This document shows positions 44,491-55,170 of a stretch of 64,000 nucleotides of DNA, one piece after another. The position numbers and the translations under genes were made by a program. Numbering within the stretch: the first letter of the stretch is position 1; each line of letters opens with the position of its first letter. The stretch is from Akebia trifoliata (Eukaryota; Streptophyta; Magnoliopsida; Ranunculales; Lardizabalaceae). The stretch is from the NCBI GenBank assembly GCA_017979445.1, contig CM030715.1, forward strand, positions 26,465,169 through 26,529,168, written 5' to 3'. The notes beneath the pieces are model-generated. The model was not told the DNA's origin, did not search any database, and saw only the letters and a program-made list of their open reading frames with translations.

Positions 44491-45428
44491 AATGATTCTA
44501 TAGAGATCAGATCTCAATTTCGTCTTCTTCCTTCCTTGTTTCTCTACAATCGATCTCTTTCTCGTCGTTTACATCTTCTTCTTCTTCTTCCTCTTCTTCG
44601 TTTCTTTGTTATAAATGAAGGTCACAGTCTTCCGCATCTCTCTCTCTCTCTCTAACTCGTTCCAAAGAAATCCCAACTCGACAAAACCTTAACTCGACAG
44701 AGCTTCCTCTGTTGGAAACAAAGGTCACAAATCCATCGCAAAGAAACTCAACAAAATGTCATCCCTCCCTCTCCCTTCACCAACTTGTTGCAAAAAAACC
44801 CAAAGGTAAGAAATCACAAACCCTTAATTAGTTTTATTTTTTAATTTCATGTTCTGCTGAGAATTCTGTTACGTTGCATGCTCTCAATCTCTAGTTTGAA
44901 GTAAGAATTTCAATCACTTAATTGTGTATTCTTGTAACTTAATTCGTACTATAACAGGGATGATTGATCATAAATATGTCTTATGTAACTCATGGTTTTA
45001 CCTCATTTTGATCCAAATCATCTATCAACTTGTTCTATTTTATATATTTTTTTGATTGATTGGTACTCTGTAGCCTGGTTTTGTATTTACAGTAATGAAG
45101 TAAATTGTGAGTTGTTTTTAATTGTGTTTTTATGCAAATACTTTGAGGTTTAGATTAATTTTTGTAGAATTCAGATAGAGAAAGAATTAAGTTTCAATAA
45201 TCAGTTTGGTTTGTTAGCTTGAAGATTTCCATGTTTGTTTGTTTGTGTGTGTAGTTGAAGAACATCTATGGATGTTTGAGTGAATCTATTTCACTAATCC
45301 ATTTTAAGAGTCAAAATAATTTATTTATGACATCCTACGAAAACTTATTCATTATAAACAAGATTGCATGCGATTATGACGAATCATCGAAAATAATTAA
45401 TTTGTTAATTTATTTTAGATAATTGTTC

Positions 45429-47844
45429 ATGGATACGATTGATGTTGAGAAATGTGGGAGTATACCTATAAATGAAAATGTGGAATCATCTTTAATCATG
45501 GAAGTAGATAGTGGGGAATGTGTTGATTGCCTTAGTTTTAACAAAGATGTTCGAAAGTTAAATACACCATATGTTGGAATGGTTTTTTATTCAATTGAGA
45601 GAGCAAAAAAATACTATGAAGAATACGAATGTCAAGAAGGATTTTGCATTCGTGTACGAAGTAATTCAAGGACAATACGAGGTTCAAATGTGGTGACTAG
45701 GATAACATATGTTTGCATACATGAAGGCAAACATACATTGAAGACAAAAGAAAATGCGATGACAAATGAGAATATGGATGTGAAGCATATATGCGTATTG
45801 TATTCGACCAATATGCAGTAAAATGGAAAGTGTCGATTTTCAACGATGATCATAATTACAAGGTTGTCACTCCATTGAAGAGAATGAAAATGAAGTCAAA
45901 TCGAAATATGCAGAGCATAGCTAAGGATCTAATAGAAATATTCCGTAATCAAAACCTTCAAATTAATAAAGTTCCATCAATTCTACGTGGATATACAATT
46001 AGTTTTAATGATAGAGACTGTTACAATCACCTTCGAAATGTCAGACGACAAGATTTAGAAAGAGATGATGCACAATGTGTACTCGAGTACTTCATTGAAA
46101 AATAAAATGGAAATCTGCAATTTTTCTATGGGATACAATGCGATAAAGATGGGAAAACAATTAATTTTTTTTTTTGTGGATACATGGTCAAGATTGTCAT
46201 ATGAATATTTTGGTGATATGGTGACATTTGACACAACTTATAGGAGAAATAAGTACAAGATGTCGTTCGTCCCGTTTACTAGAGTAAATCATCATTTTCA
46301 GTCTATCCAATTTGGATGCACTCTTCTAGGAGATGAAACAGAGACTATTTTTGTATGGTTGTTTAAGATTTGCCTTAAAGCTATGAGAATCACAAACCAG
46401 GATTTGACAATGAGGAATGCAATTACCAAAGTTTTCTCCAACACCCGTCATCATTTATGCATTTAGCACATTCAGAAGAAGTTTGCGGAGAAGTTGTGCC
46501 GAAAATATTTTGAAAATTCTACTTTCAGAAGTAAAATAGAAAAATGTATTTGGTTGACATACACTGGGGAATAGTTCAAAAAACAGTGGCAGAACGTGAT
46601 TCAAGAAAATTGATTAAAAGAAAATGAATGGCTTCAACACCTATTTGAAATATGGGAATCTTGGATGCCTACGTATAATCAAACAACTTTTTTTGCTTGT
46701 ATGAATACCTCTGGGCGTAATGAAAGCATCAATGCATTCTTTGATGGATTTGTTAATTCGACAACAAATCTCAAAGAATTTACTGTGAAGTATGAGGAAG
46801 CATTGAAAAATATTTTGAAAAAAGTGAGTGATGAAGATTATGAGATAGAGTACATGTTTCGAAGTGTCAATGACAACGATTTGCTTTTGAAACATTCAAC
46901 AAAAGTTTATACGAGAAGTATATTTGAAAAATTAAAGGAAGAATAAGTCAAAGTTTTCCGATATAAAGTTGAAAGAAAGGAGATAGAAGAAGGAATTCAG
47001 ACGTTTTTAGTGAAAACTAAGTTTGACGAGGCTGATGACTTTATTTTGAAAATAAATGTGGATACCTACGAGGGTATATACGAGTGCAAAAAATTTGAAT
47101 TTCTTGGAATTATTTGTCGGTATTTTTTAAAGGTGTTCACACACCTTAACGTTGATGTTATACCATCACACTTTATTATTGAGAGATGGAGACAATGGGC
47201 TAATAAATTTAGGATAATAGATGTACAAGTAACAATTGATGGGAATGAATCATCAGAAGCATTGAAATATAGCAATATATGTAAACAGGCTAATAATATA
47301 TTGGCCAGTTATGCATCATTTTCAATGAAAGCATACACATTTTTCATGAATGCCGTAAATGATTTGTCGAAACAAATTTATGCAATTCAAATGGAAGAAA
47401 TGATAGAAACTGTTGCTCAATCGAATGAAGAGGCACATGAAAAAGAAAAATATAACCTATCTCAGTTACTTTTTGACCCAAATATCACGCAAACAAAAGG
47501 TAAAGAGAATGATGAGAAAGGAAAAGAAAAGGTTGATACTACAGGTAGGTTGAAAAGTATATTGAGTTGAGACAAGAAAATAAGAAAAGAAAATGTGCAT
47601 TCTATTATAAACTTAGATACGATAAGTAAATATGTCCTGTGAATCCAAATAGAAAGAAAAAAAATTGTATTAAAGGTAATTATAATTATCTTTATAATCT
47701 AATGACTTAATTTAATGCATTTAATTTGATAAATTATAACTAATATCTTATTTATTTATTTATGATTTTTTCCTCAGAAATTGATGATATACAAGAATTG
47801 GGCAAAGACATGGAGAACGATCACGAGGCCTTTCCTTTGGAATG
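45429..47844 (+). pseudogene. FAR1-type MULE transposase, decayed
   Basis: ATG at 45429. The FAR1 DNA-binding domain (MVFYSIERAKKYYEEYE, EGFCIRVRSN) spans about 45570-45890, with HNH read as HNY. The MULE catalytic core has VTFDTTYRRNKY (first Asp, ~46225) and FGCTLLGDETETIFVW. The second catalytic position reads TNQD where TDQ is expected. Later come GRNESINAFFDGF (third acidic residue, ~46715), a SWIM finger degenerate at two ligands (YEC...CRY, ~47085), and a CCHC knuckle degenerate at two ligands (~47605). A final short exon (47778-47844) follows a consensus AG and ends PLE then TGA. Frameshifts lie near 45800 and in the T run near 46165. Stops lie near 46103, 46465, 46573, 46613, 46945, 47568 and 47626. 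It is not functional. Confidence 0.88.
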
Positions 47845-48784
47845 AGGTTATGTTTTGTTTTAGTTCGTTCTATTTGTCAAGTTATACACTTTTACTTATT
47901 TATAACAAAAATATAGCTTTATTTGTTTATTGGTTGTTCGATTTAATGGTTTGGTCTTCTTCTATCCATTGGATGACCTTTGGCATTAATTTTAACTTTG
48001 AAGAAAGTTGTTTTTGTAGTTCCATTTAGTAAACCAATTGATACTTGTATCTGTTTACAAGTTGGATGGCAGGGTGGAAGGCAAGGTGGATGGTAGGTAA
48101 TTATGTTCTCACTGAAACCTGTTTTGCCTTAGATTTTTCTATATTTATGTTGTGTTTTGTTCCTTCCCAACATTGATGATGTTATTGTGGTTTCTATAAA
48201 TAAACTATGTTTTTGGCTGTGCACTTTGTTGTTCCTTTTTCAAATATTAAATTGGCTTGCTCATAGCCCCTCAGAACGAGTTTCAAGTTCACTAACTAGG
48301 GTAAGAAAATTCATGCAGGATACTTGGATGTAATGATATTTCACTTAAAATAACACATTGTGGAGTTTGCTATGGTGATATCATGTGCTGTGTGAGTTAT
48401 TCAAATTGTGAATTTTGTACCCTCGTTAAGAAGCTTTGTTTTTCCAATTATCAGCCTAGTTGGATGATTCGAATAACCCAAACCAATTTTTATCATTTTT
48501 AGGATGACTTGGAAAACAAGTACAGCAATGTAAGAATATACATCATTTATACCTATCGAAAAGAAGAACGAAAATATAGTATACACCATTTATATAATAA
48601 TGGGCAAGGTTTAATCCTAAGAATCAAATCACTAGACATTTGTATAATACCATGAAATGACTTCCTCAATTGCTTGAGGAGATCGTACCCCTATTACATG
48701 CACACATATGCATACAACTCTATATCTTAGTATTTATTTATACCAAAAATTGACTTAGTTATTTACCATGGTTCATTATTTTAG

Positions 48785-49045
48785 GGTGGTCAGATAATAT
48801 TCTTCCAGAGTCTCAGCCTTCTCAGCTACTGTCTGTTCCCTCTGGATGTTGGAGCCATAATTTGCATGCTGAAAGACAATGTGATAGTAAAGGTGATTGT
48901 AGTCTATGTGACGTTAGCTTGGAGCTCTTGGGCTACATATCTGTTCATGAGTTCTGCTGTCAACCCGAGGAGTAAAGCCCTTGGACTTTACCCAATCTTC
49001 CTTATGTATGTTTCTGTTGGTTTTCTGATCATTGCAATCGATTAA
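48785..49045 (+). pseudogene. Captured terminal exon of a Yip1-family (YIP4-like) gene
   Basis: After a consensus intron end (tattttag) the frame reads [20 protein letters not shown], then [35 protein letters not shown] and [10 protein letters not shown], then TAA at 49043. This is the C-terminal part of plant YIP4-type Yip1-domain proteins, which are trans-Golgi multi-spanning membrane proteins acting with ECHIDNA in secretion. All 86 codons are open, but the fragment lacks the N-terminal half. The retained intron end shows that genomic DNA, not cDNA, was captured. There is no start of its own, so an independent protein is unlikely. Confidence 0.85.
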
Positions 49046-49815
49046 GACATCAAGGATGAATTTTAATCTACATATTAAAAAAAGAGAACGACTTATAAGC
49101 CAATGTAGCTCACATTGCAGGCATTAGCATTTAACATGCTAGTTATCTTGCTTCTTACCTGTTGAGTTATTTATGTTTCTTTGGTAACTGACTTAATATT
49201 TGGAGATTCGATTGTAGTTATATTAGCTGGTCTATAAATGAGTTGTATTCTATGGTTTGTACTTTTATTTTATTTTATGGGTAAGCTGGACTTGGTACTT
49301 TTATTTTATTTTATGGCAAGAAAAGTAACTTGGTGCTACACCATTATCTCAAATTTTTGGGATTAGTTTTCGATGAAGTTGTACTTGAACAAGAGATCTC
49401 AAAGTTCCATTCCAACAAGTCGACTCTCATACTGGGTGCAGTTCAGATCATTGTTAGAGAAGTCTGTACCATTTATTGTTGCTAAAAAAAAAACTGGTTT
49501 ATCTTGGTCTAGTTGTGGTTAATGGGGTTGATATGCCCATTGAAATCATTATGCTTGCATCAATAGCAAGATTCAGGACTGGTCGATTTATCATTTTGTG
49601 TGCTCTGTGTGTAGTCTGAAACAAGTGTGGACACATCACGTGGGGATTCTTTTTTCTCACATGAGTAGTATACTTTAGTGGTCCCTTGCCATTTGTTTCC
49701 TTTAATGGCAAATCATAGAAAATCCAAATATCCTATGGTGCCTGGGAATATTGTGTCTCACTTGTCGTAATTTTTCAAAATATCTAGTGTTTTCTTGCTC
49801 TAACTAATTGTTCAG

Positions 49816-50058
49816 GATGTATTGGATTGCAACCATGAGATTGTTGGAATTGTCAAAGAGGTTGGTTCCAATGTTAAATGTTTTAAAAGTGGTGATCATG
49901 TTGGAATGGGAACTTATGTGAACTCGTGTAGAGATTGTGAGTATTGTAATGATGGGATGGAAATCCATTGCTCAAAGGGTTATACCCTAACCTATGATGT
50001 TGTTGATGAGGATGGTACAATAACAAAAGGGGGATATTCTGTTGAAGACCAATCATGA
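49816..50058 (+). pseudogene. Captured exon of a cinnamyl-alcohol-dehydrogenase-like gene
   Basis: After an intron-like end (ttgttcag) the frame reads [44 protein letters not shown] and [10 protein letters not shown]. These are the zinc-dependent CAD family signatures: the GHE catalytic motif, here changed to NHE, and the structural zinc cluster with four Cys (CRDCEYC...C), intact. The frame departs from the family after GGYS and ends at 50056-50058. CADs reduce cinnamaldehydes in monolignol synthesis. This exon alone cannot form an enzyme. It has the same orientation as the transposase and the YIP4-like exon. Confidence 0.87.
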
Positions 50059-50812
50059 CCAATCATGCTTTGTTAAAGGGTCTTTCAAATGTGTAGGTCC
50101 TGGATTGCTGGATTTATATAGCAATCTGAATACAGCATGTTTAGTTTTCCTATTGTTACTGCTTGTACAGAAAATCCCAAATATGATATTAAGAAAACTA
50201 AGAATTTCAATAATTTTTTAACATAAATCAAACTCACGCCTTTTGTGAATTGAACCCACCCAACAAATGCAAAACACTTGAAACAAGATGTAAAACAAAA
50301 TAATGACTTTATCGAAAACATAAGCAAATTGTGCTAGCCTTCAAATTATGCAAGTTGAAGCCAGTTCCAAATTCGATTTTCAAAACAACTTGCATTGCCA
50401 TTGCCTCTTCTCACCAAGAATTAGTACATCTTTAAACAAATCAAACAATGAGAACAGTTCTACCATGCTTCTTTGTTCCATAATTCTTCACTAAAAATAA
50501 CTAAAACAGTAAAATCTTAAAATCTTAGATAAAAATTTATAAAAAGTTACAATGCAGCCTTTTCATGCAAAGTGCCTGACATGTGACAACCACCTCAGGC
50601 CCATATTAGCAAAAACATTCATTAACAACACTACTCAAATATTTGTGAAGAAGAAGAAGAAGAACACCATTCAGTGGCATGCCTCGCACTTGATTGGATT
50701 CAATCACAACATTCAAACAATAATTGGACAAAAACTTCACACAGTAATATAAATCCCAAACAAGATTCCTTAGATGGGTCCATACAAAATATACAAATTA
50801 CAAATGTCTATT

Positions 50813-51418
50813 CTAGTCCTCAATTTCTAATTTATCTAATTTTTCTTTCAAATTATTACAAAGATTTACACCGAGGTCTTCGATCATTTTTTTCCCCTTT
50901 GTAATTTCTTCAACTGCCTCTACGTGTTGATGCATTAGTCTTCAACTCCTCATCCCACATGAAAAAACCACAACCATTTTTTTTTTGACTGAAAAAGAAT
51001 TCACATAAGACATAATTTGAGAAAAAAATTCACTTTAAACTATATGTTGATTCAGTACAAATAAAAAAATTCACTTACAGTTGATTTAGGACAACAGTAA
51101 AAATTTTTCCCTTTATTGCCATTTTTATTTGATGTGGTAGTTATTAATTTGCAAGGTCCACACCCACATCTACACCATTTTAATTTATCTATCCAAATCC
51201 AATATCCACAACCATTATCATTTCCAACCTAGAAGAGACAAACAAAAGAATTTATAAAATTTTCAATAATTTATTACAAAAGCGTATATTAAATAATTAA
51301 AGCTTACCACATTTGGACATTTAAGATAATGACGATTATAATTTCTTGAAGTTCTAGAAATGAATACTTAACAAATTCCTTTGCCACAAGCACATGGAAT
51401 TTTTATTTCCATCGACAT
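50813..51418 (-). pseudogene. Two-finger GRF-type zinc-finger gene, antisense passenger of the MULE
   Basis: Minus strand, ATG at 51418. Exon 1 (51418-51308) encodes MSMEIKIPCACGKGIC, an internal TAG, then SRTSRNYNRHYLKCPNV. Exon 2 (51228-51079) encodes CGYWIWIDKLKWCRCGCG, then NGNKGKNFYCCPKST. Exon 3, from about 50972, begins CGFFMWDEEL and, after a frame change, continues into an acidic helical tail ending DKLEIED and TAG at 50813-50815. The CxCG...KCP...CGYWxWID pattern is a GRF zinc finger; a second one follows. Splice borders at 51307, 51229-51230 and 51078 fit consensus. GRF fingers are thought to bind nucleic acid. No named gene is recognised; it could be an accessory gene of this MULE lineage or another captured gene. 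Confidence 0.7.
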
Positions 51419-51935
51419 CCCAAACACTTGAGAAGATAATATGAAAAGAAAAAAAAAAAAGAGATAGAGTTAGGTAAGCATCATAAAACACTAACCAACA
51501 TGAAAAATTTTAATAAAATATTACAACTACTTAAGAAAGGGTATAGCTATCCCACCCCAAAAATATAAATCTAGCAAAGAAAAAAAAAAGTAATAAGTAA
51601 AAATTGGGGTGCCAATAGCAACTTTCAAATATAATAGTGTAAATCAAAATAATGCAACACACCTTATGAGGATAGACTTCAACATGCAAAGTTATTGTTA
51701 CATGTGATCTTGTCCATGACTGATGTCCATCAACAGGTCCCTATTAAAATTAGCCATTTTTTTTTCCTAATATTGGCTCATGTGATAGCAAAAAGAGTAG
51801 ATATTGTAATTTTTTAAAATATGAGATCCATAACATTAACTCAACCTAGAAAGTGTTGTGATGTAGTTAAATTTAATTTCATGGCTGTATGTTTTCTGTT
51901 CAAGGCAGTTGGTAAAAGAATGGTACAAGAGTTTC

Positions 51936-52106
51936 TAGGAATCCTTTAGAAAGCGAGTACTCAACTACATTTCCCTTCATTCGGAATGGGACCAGGAGTG
52001 CTCTAAATGCAATCTCTGCTGTGGCAGAAGCTTCTACTAGTGATACTAGAAATCAACTAGAGGAGAGGAGTGGTTTAAGTTTCCAAAAGAAAAAATTATA
52101 TATATA
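51936..52106 (+). other. Coding-like stretch of unknown origin within the MULE
   Basis: A frame of about 57 codons without stop reads SRNPLESEYSTTFPFIRNG, then NAISAVAEASTSDTRNQLEE. Codon composition differs from the surrounding AT-rich sequence. It has no start codon of its own. I do not recognise the family; it may be a third captured exon. Confidence 0.35.
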
Positions 52107-52934
52107 GAAATCATCAACTTGCATCATTGAGTGGCACTAGAAAACAACAAACAGATTGGGTTTATATCTATGGCACCCCACCCCTTTGGTCTTCAAGGCA
52201 AAGATGTTATTCATTAATTCAAGCAATTGTGATGAAATGTTATTCAAAATGGCAAAAATTAGCATACCCGGACTAGCTGCTGAATCCCAGCCAAACATGA
52301 ACTATAAGCAGTAGCTCCTGAATAGAGACCTCTCTCAGCACCAATTAACCCCCAAGAGTTTTCCAAGCTAACCAATCCCTCATAAACATAAAAAACCTAA
52401 CATAAATCAATAAACCCATCAAACCAAAGGCCTAAAAAATTCATCAACTACGAATCAAACCTCTCTAATCAATTAAAATCACACAAAATAAAAATAAGAA
52501 CATGAATTCTTCCAACAACCAGATTCCAGTATTCCACCCAATTAAGGAACTTTCACGCAAATTAAAAATACCCCATATTTCTTACCAGCAGCGGAACGAA
52601 GAAGATGAAAAATTTATCACTATCGCAAATCGTCGCCGTCGTCGCAAATCGTCAGTGAGTCATCGTATGTTGTCGAGAGAAAGAGGGAATGCGAGTTAGA
52701 GAGAGAGAGAGAGAGAGATGAGGAAGAAATTGTCTTCGTTTCCAGCAAATCGAAATGAGAAAAGGTCTCTACACATTCGTTTTCCAGCAAATCGCCTGAG
52801 AGATGATATCAATTTCGATGAGGAATCGTTTCCAGCAGATCGTCTGAGAGATGAGATCGAATCTGTCGTCATCGTCGTTCGTTAGCAAAGATAAGAGAGA
52901 AGAGGAACGAGGAGGAAGACGACGAGGAAAGAGA

Positions 52935-53186
52935 GATCTGTTTTTGTAAACGACGAGAGAGAGATCTATTGTAGAAAAACGAGGAAGGAAGAAGACGATC
53001 GCTACAATCTGATTTCTGTCGATTTGTTTTTGTCGAAGAGGGAGGTATTTGCAATTTTCAAAACTTTATTTGTTTACATTGATTGTAAAGTCACAATAGA
53101 TCTGAACCGCAGATCTAATGTTTATTGGACGATCTCTACGATTTGTAGAGATGGAAGTTCGTTTGTTTGTCTTCCGAACGCAACCC
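52935..53186 (-). repeat. Right terminal inverted repeat of the MULE
   Basis: Inverted match to 44242-44490. Just inside it (52740-52870) are short direct repeats with GTTTCCAGCA(A/G)ATCG and CTGAGAGATGA. Confidence 0.85.
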
Positions 53187-53199
53187 ATATATATATATA

Positions 53200-53578
53200 G
53201 GGTCGGGTTCCTGCAACACACATTGCGACACACATATAGACAACGTGTTTATCTTATATGGGCAAAAATGTTTGGAATGGGCTAATTTTTTGTGAGGATG
53301 ATCTCTGTGATGAGAGAATCATCCTGGCAAAAAATCATCAAATTCCAAAACTTCTAACCCCATCAAAATTGATTTACAAAAATTGGACGGTCTATAATTT
53401 TTCAACAAAAATCGGACGGTCTAGAAGTTTTGGAATGGGATGATTTTTTGCCAGGATGATCCCCTCACCATAGAGATCATCCTCACAAAAAAATCAGCCC
53501 ATTCCAAACATTTTTGCCCATATAAGACAAAACGCGTTGTCTATATGGTTGTCTATATGGTTGTCGTTTGAACCTGAT
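53200..53578. mobile_element. Foldback MITE in a (TA)n tract, GGGTC(A/G)GGTTC type, copy 1
   Basis: The left end is GGGTCGGGTTCCTGCAACAC. The right end in reverse carries GATCAGGTTCAAACGACAAC. The inner arm GACAACGTGTTT...ATATGGGCAAAAATGTTTGG and the double GAGGATGATCTC hairpin are kept. TA tracts flank it. Open frames in it are palindrome artefacts. Confidence 0.85.
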
Positions 53579-53606
53579 CAATATATATATACATATATAT
53601 ATATAT

Positions 53607-53989
53607 GGGTCAGGTTCAAAGGACAACCATTTCTACACACATATAGACAACGTGTTTTGTCTTATATGGGCAAAAATGTTTGGAATGGACTGATTTTTTG
53701 TGAGGATGATCTCTGTGATGAGGAGATCATCCTTGCCAAAAATCAGCTCATTATGAAACTTCTAGACCGTCCAATTTTTGTTGAAAAATTATAGACCGTC
53801 CAATTTTTGTAAATCAATTTTGATGGGGTTACAAGTCTTGGAATGGGATGATTTTTTGCCAGGATGATCCCCTCATCACAGAGATCATCCTCACAAAAAA
53901 AATCAGTCCATTCCAAACATTTTTGCCCATATAAGACAAAACACGTTGTCTATATGTGTGTAGAAATGGTTGTCCTTTGAACCTAACCC
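53607..53989. mobile_element. Foldback MITE in a (TA)n tract, GGGTCAGGTTC type, copy 2
   Basis: The 383-bp element has arms of about 80 bp, left GGGTCAGGTTCAAAGGACAA, and the right end in reverse GGGTTAGGTTCAAAGGACAA. It is a close relative of copy 1, separated from it only by a (TA)n tract. It lies between atatatat and tatatatatt. Confidence 0.88.
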
Positions 53990-54012
53990 TATATATATTG
54001 GAGACTAGATTC

Positions 54013-54187
54013 TCATATATCAAAAAACAATTTTTTCCTCTAGATCAATGTCTTCGAAAATGAATGGCTACTAAACACTAAATGTTTTAAGTATGGGGAT
54101 CTAATTATATGGCTGATGCGGCCCTCTTTCAACCGTTGGACCTGTGCTACAAAAACTGTGTGCTATGAAGGATCCGTTTCCGCCCAT
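54013..54187. repeat. Right arm of the long-range inverted repeat
   Basis: Partner of 43444-43604 in inverted orientation. A further single-arm relative lies near 55850-55915 (CAATTTTTTCTCAGATCGAG). Confidence 0.7.
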
Positions 54188-54254
54188 AAAAAGAGGAAAT
54201 CAAACAACAAAGAATACTTGACATACCATAAATCCTTCACAGATTCTGAATAAA

Positions 54255-54388
54255 TTTAAAGAGATTCTATTGCTACACCAACTTTTTCGAAACGCACCCC
54301 AATTCGTATGAAATCACCAAAGAATTAGCATACATCATGGGGTGCACTTAATAAAAATTGGTGTGACAATAAAATCTATCTAAATTTG
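54255..54388. mobile_element. Short MITE with ends like the transposase-OTU MULE
   Basis: The left end is AAAGAGATTCTATTGCTACA, and the right end in reverse is GATAGATTTTATTGTCACAC, both followed by CCAA(T/C)TTTT. Sequence inside is a near-palindrome around AATTAGCATACATCATGGGG. A direct repeat taaattt borders it. Compare AAGAGAGTTGTTATTGCCAC at 13917. Confidence 0.65.
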
Positions 54389-54419
54389 ACTTGCAATGAA
54401 ACACAAAACCGCATAGATG

Positions 54420-54996
54420 GATCATGGGACATATGCAAAAACAATGTAATAATAACAATTTTTCAAAATATGGGTTAGAAGTTTCGGATTGAACTGATTT
54501 TTTTTTTTTGTGATGATGAGAAGATCATCCTAAAAAAAAAAATCAATCCAATCTGAAACTTCTAACCCCATCAAAAGTGATGTAGAATGTGAACCATCAA
54601 TCTTTTACCAATAATTTGTAAATCACTTTTGATGGACTTAGAAATTTTAGATTGAACTGATTTTTTGTGAGGATAATCTTCACATTCATCCTTATAAAAA
54701 ATCAAGTCAATTTGAAACTTCTAACCCATATTTTAAAATAGGAGGTTAAAAGTTTCAGAATAATCATCCTCACAAAAAATCAGCTTATTCCGAAACTTCT
54801 AACCTTAATTTACAAGGTGAAGAATCGCGGACCATCCGATTTTTATAAACCAATTTTGATGAGATTAAAAATTTCGGAATGGACTAATTTTTGGTGAGGA
54901 TGATCTCACTCACAAAAAAAATCAACCCATTCTGAAATCTCTAACCCATACATTCAAAAAATGTTTGGCTCTCTTTAAGGCCTTCTAACCGTTCCC
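54420..54996. mobile_element. Two degenerate foldback MITE copies
   Basis: 54420-54736 resembles the element at 41213-41611 (GCAAAAACAATGTAA, CAAAATATGGGTTAGAAGTT, GAGAAGATCATCC). 54737-54996 resembles the CTCTCTTTA(A/G)GGCC type and ends CCATGTATATATA. Both have the inner hairpins but eroded ends. Confidence 0.65.
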
Positions 54997-55010
54997 ATGT
55001 ATATATAATG

Positions 55011-55170
55011 TAATAATTTTCTGACGCCCCTTTCTTACATACGCCCCCATCACAGAATCGTAGATCATTTACCTCGAGATATGCATAATTGTAAATTTTT
55101 TCTTGAATATCCAGAGGCAAATGATCTACGGCTCTGTATAGGGGCGTCATATTATCACGACTCATTAATC
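55011..55170. mobile_element. Small foldback MITE (TGACGCCCC arms)
   Basis: TGACGCCCC and AATCGTAGATCATTTACCTC on the left complement GAGGCAAATGATCTACGGCT and GGGGCGTCA on the right. The outer part GTGATAAT matches the ends of the element at 42168-42346. Confidence 0.65.

Larger units (their letters stand above)
44242..53186 (+). mobile_element. 8.9-kb Mutator-like element with captured host exons
   Basis: Long terminal inverted repeats: the left end starts GGTTGCGTTCGGAAGACA, and the right end in reverse starts GGGTTGCGTTCGGAAGACA. They continue through AAACATTAG(G/A)TCTGC, CAGATCTATTGTGACTTTAC and GCAAATACCTCCCTCTTCGA. The flanks are (TA)n tracts (44218-44241 and 53187-53199), so the target duplication cannot be delimited. 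Contents in order: a FAR1-type MULE transposase gene (+), a YIP4-like terminal exon (+), a CAD-like exon (+), a GRF zinc-finger gene (-), and a further coding-like stretch. Coding parts are decayed, so it is not autonomous now. Confidence 0.9.

Noticed and set aside
44365..44655. 96-codon frame at the start of the MULE
   Set aside because: It lies in the terminal inverted repeat and CT-rich leader; likely untranslated.
53258..54023. Three similar ~60-85-codon frames sharing MGKNVWNGLIF
   Set aside because: They come from the palindromic cores of foldback MITEs and occur on both strands; not genes.
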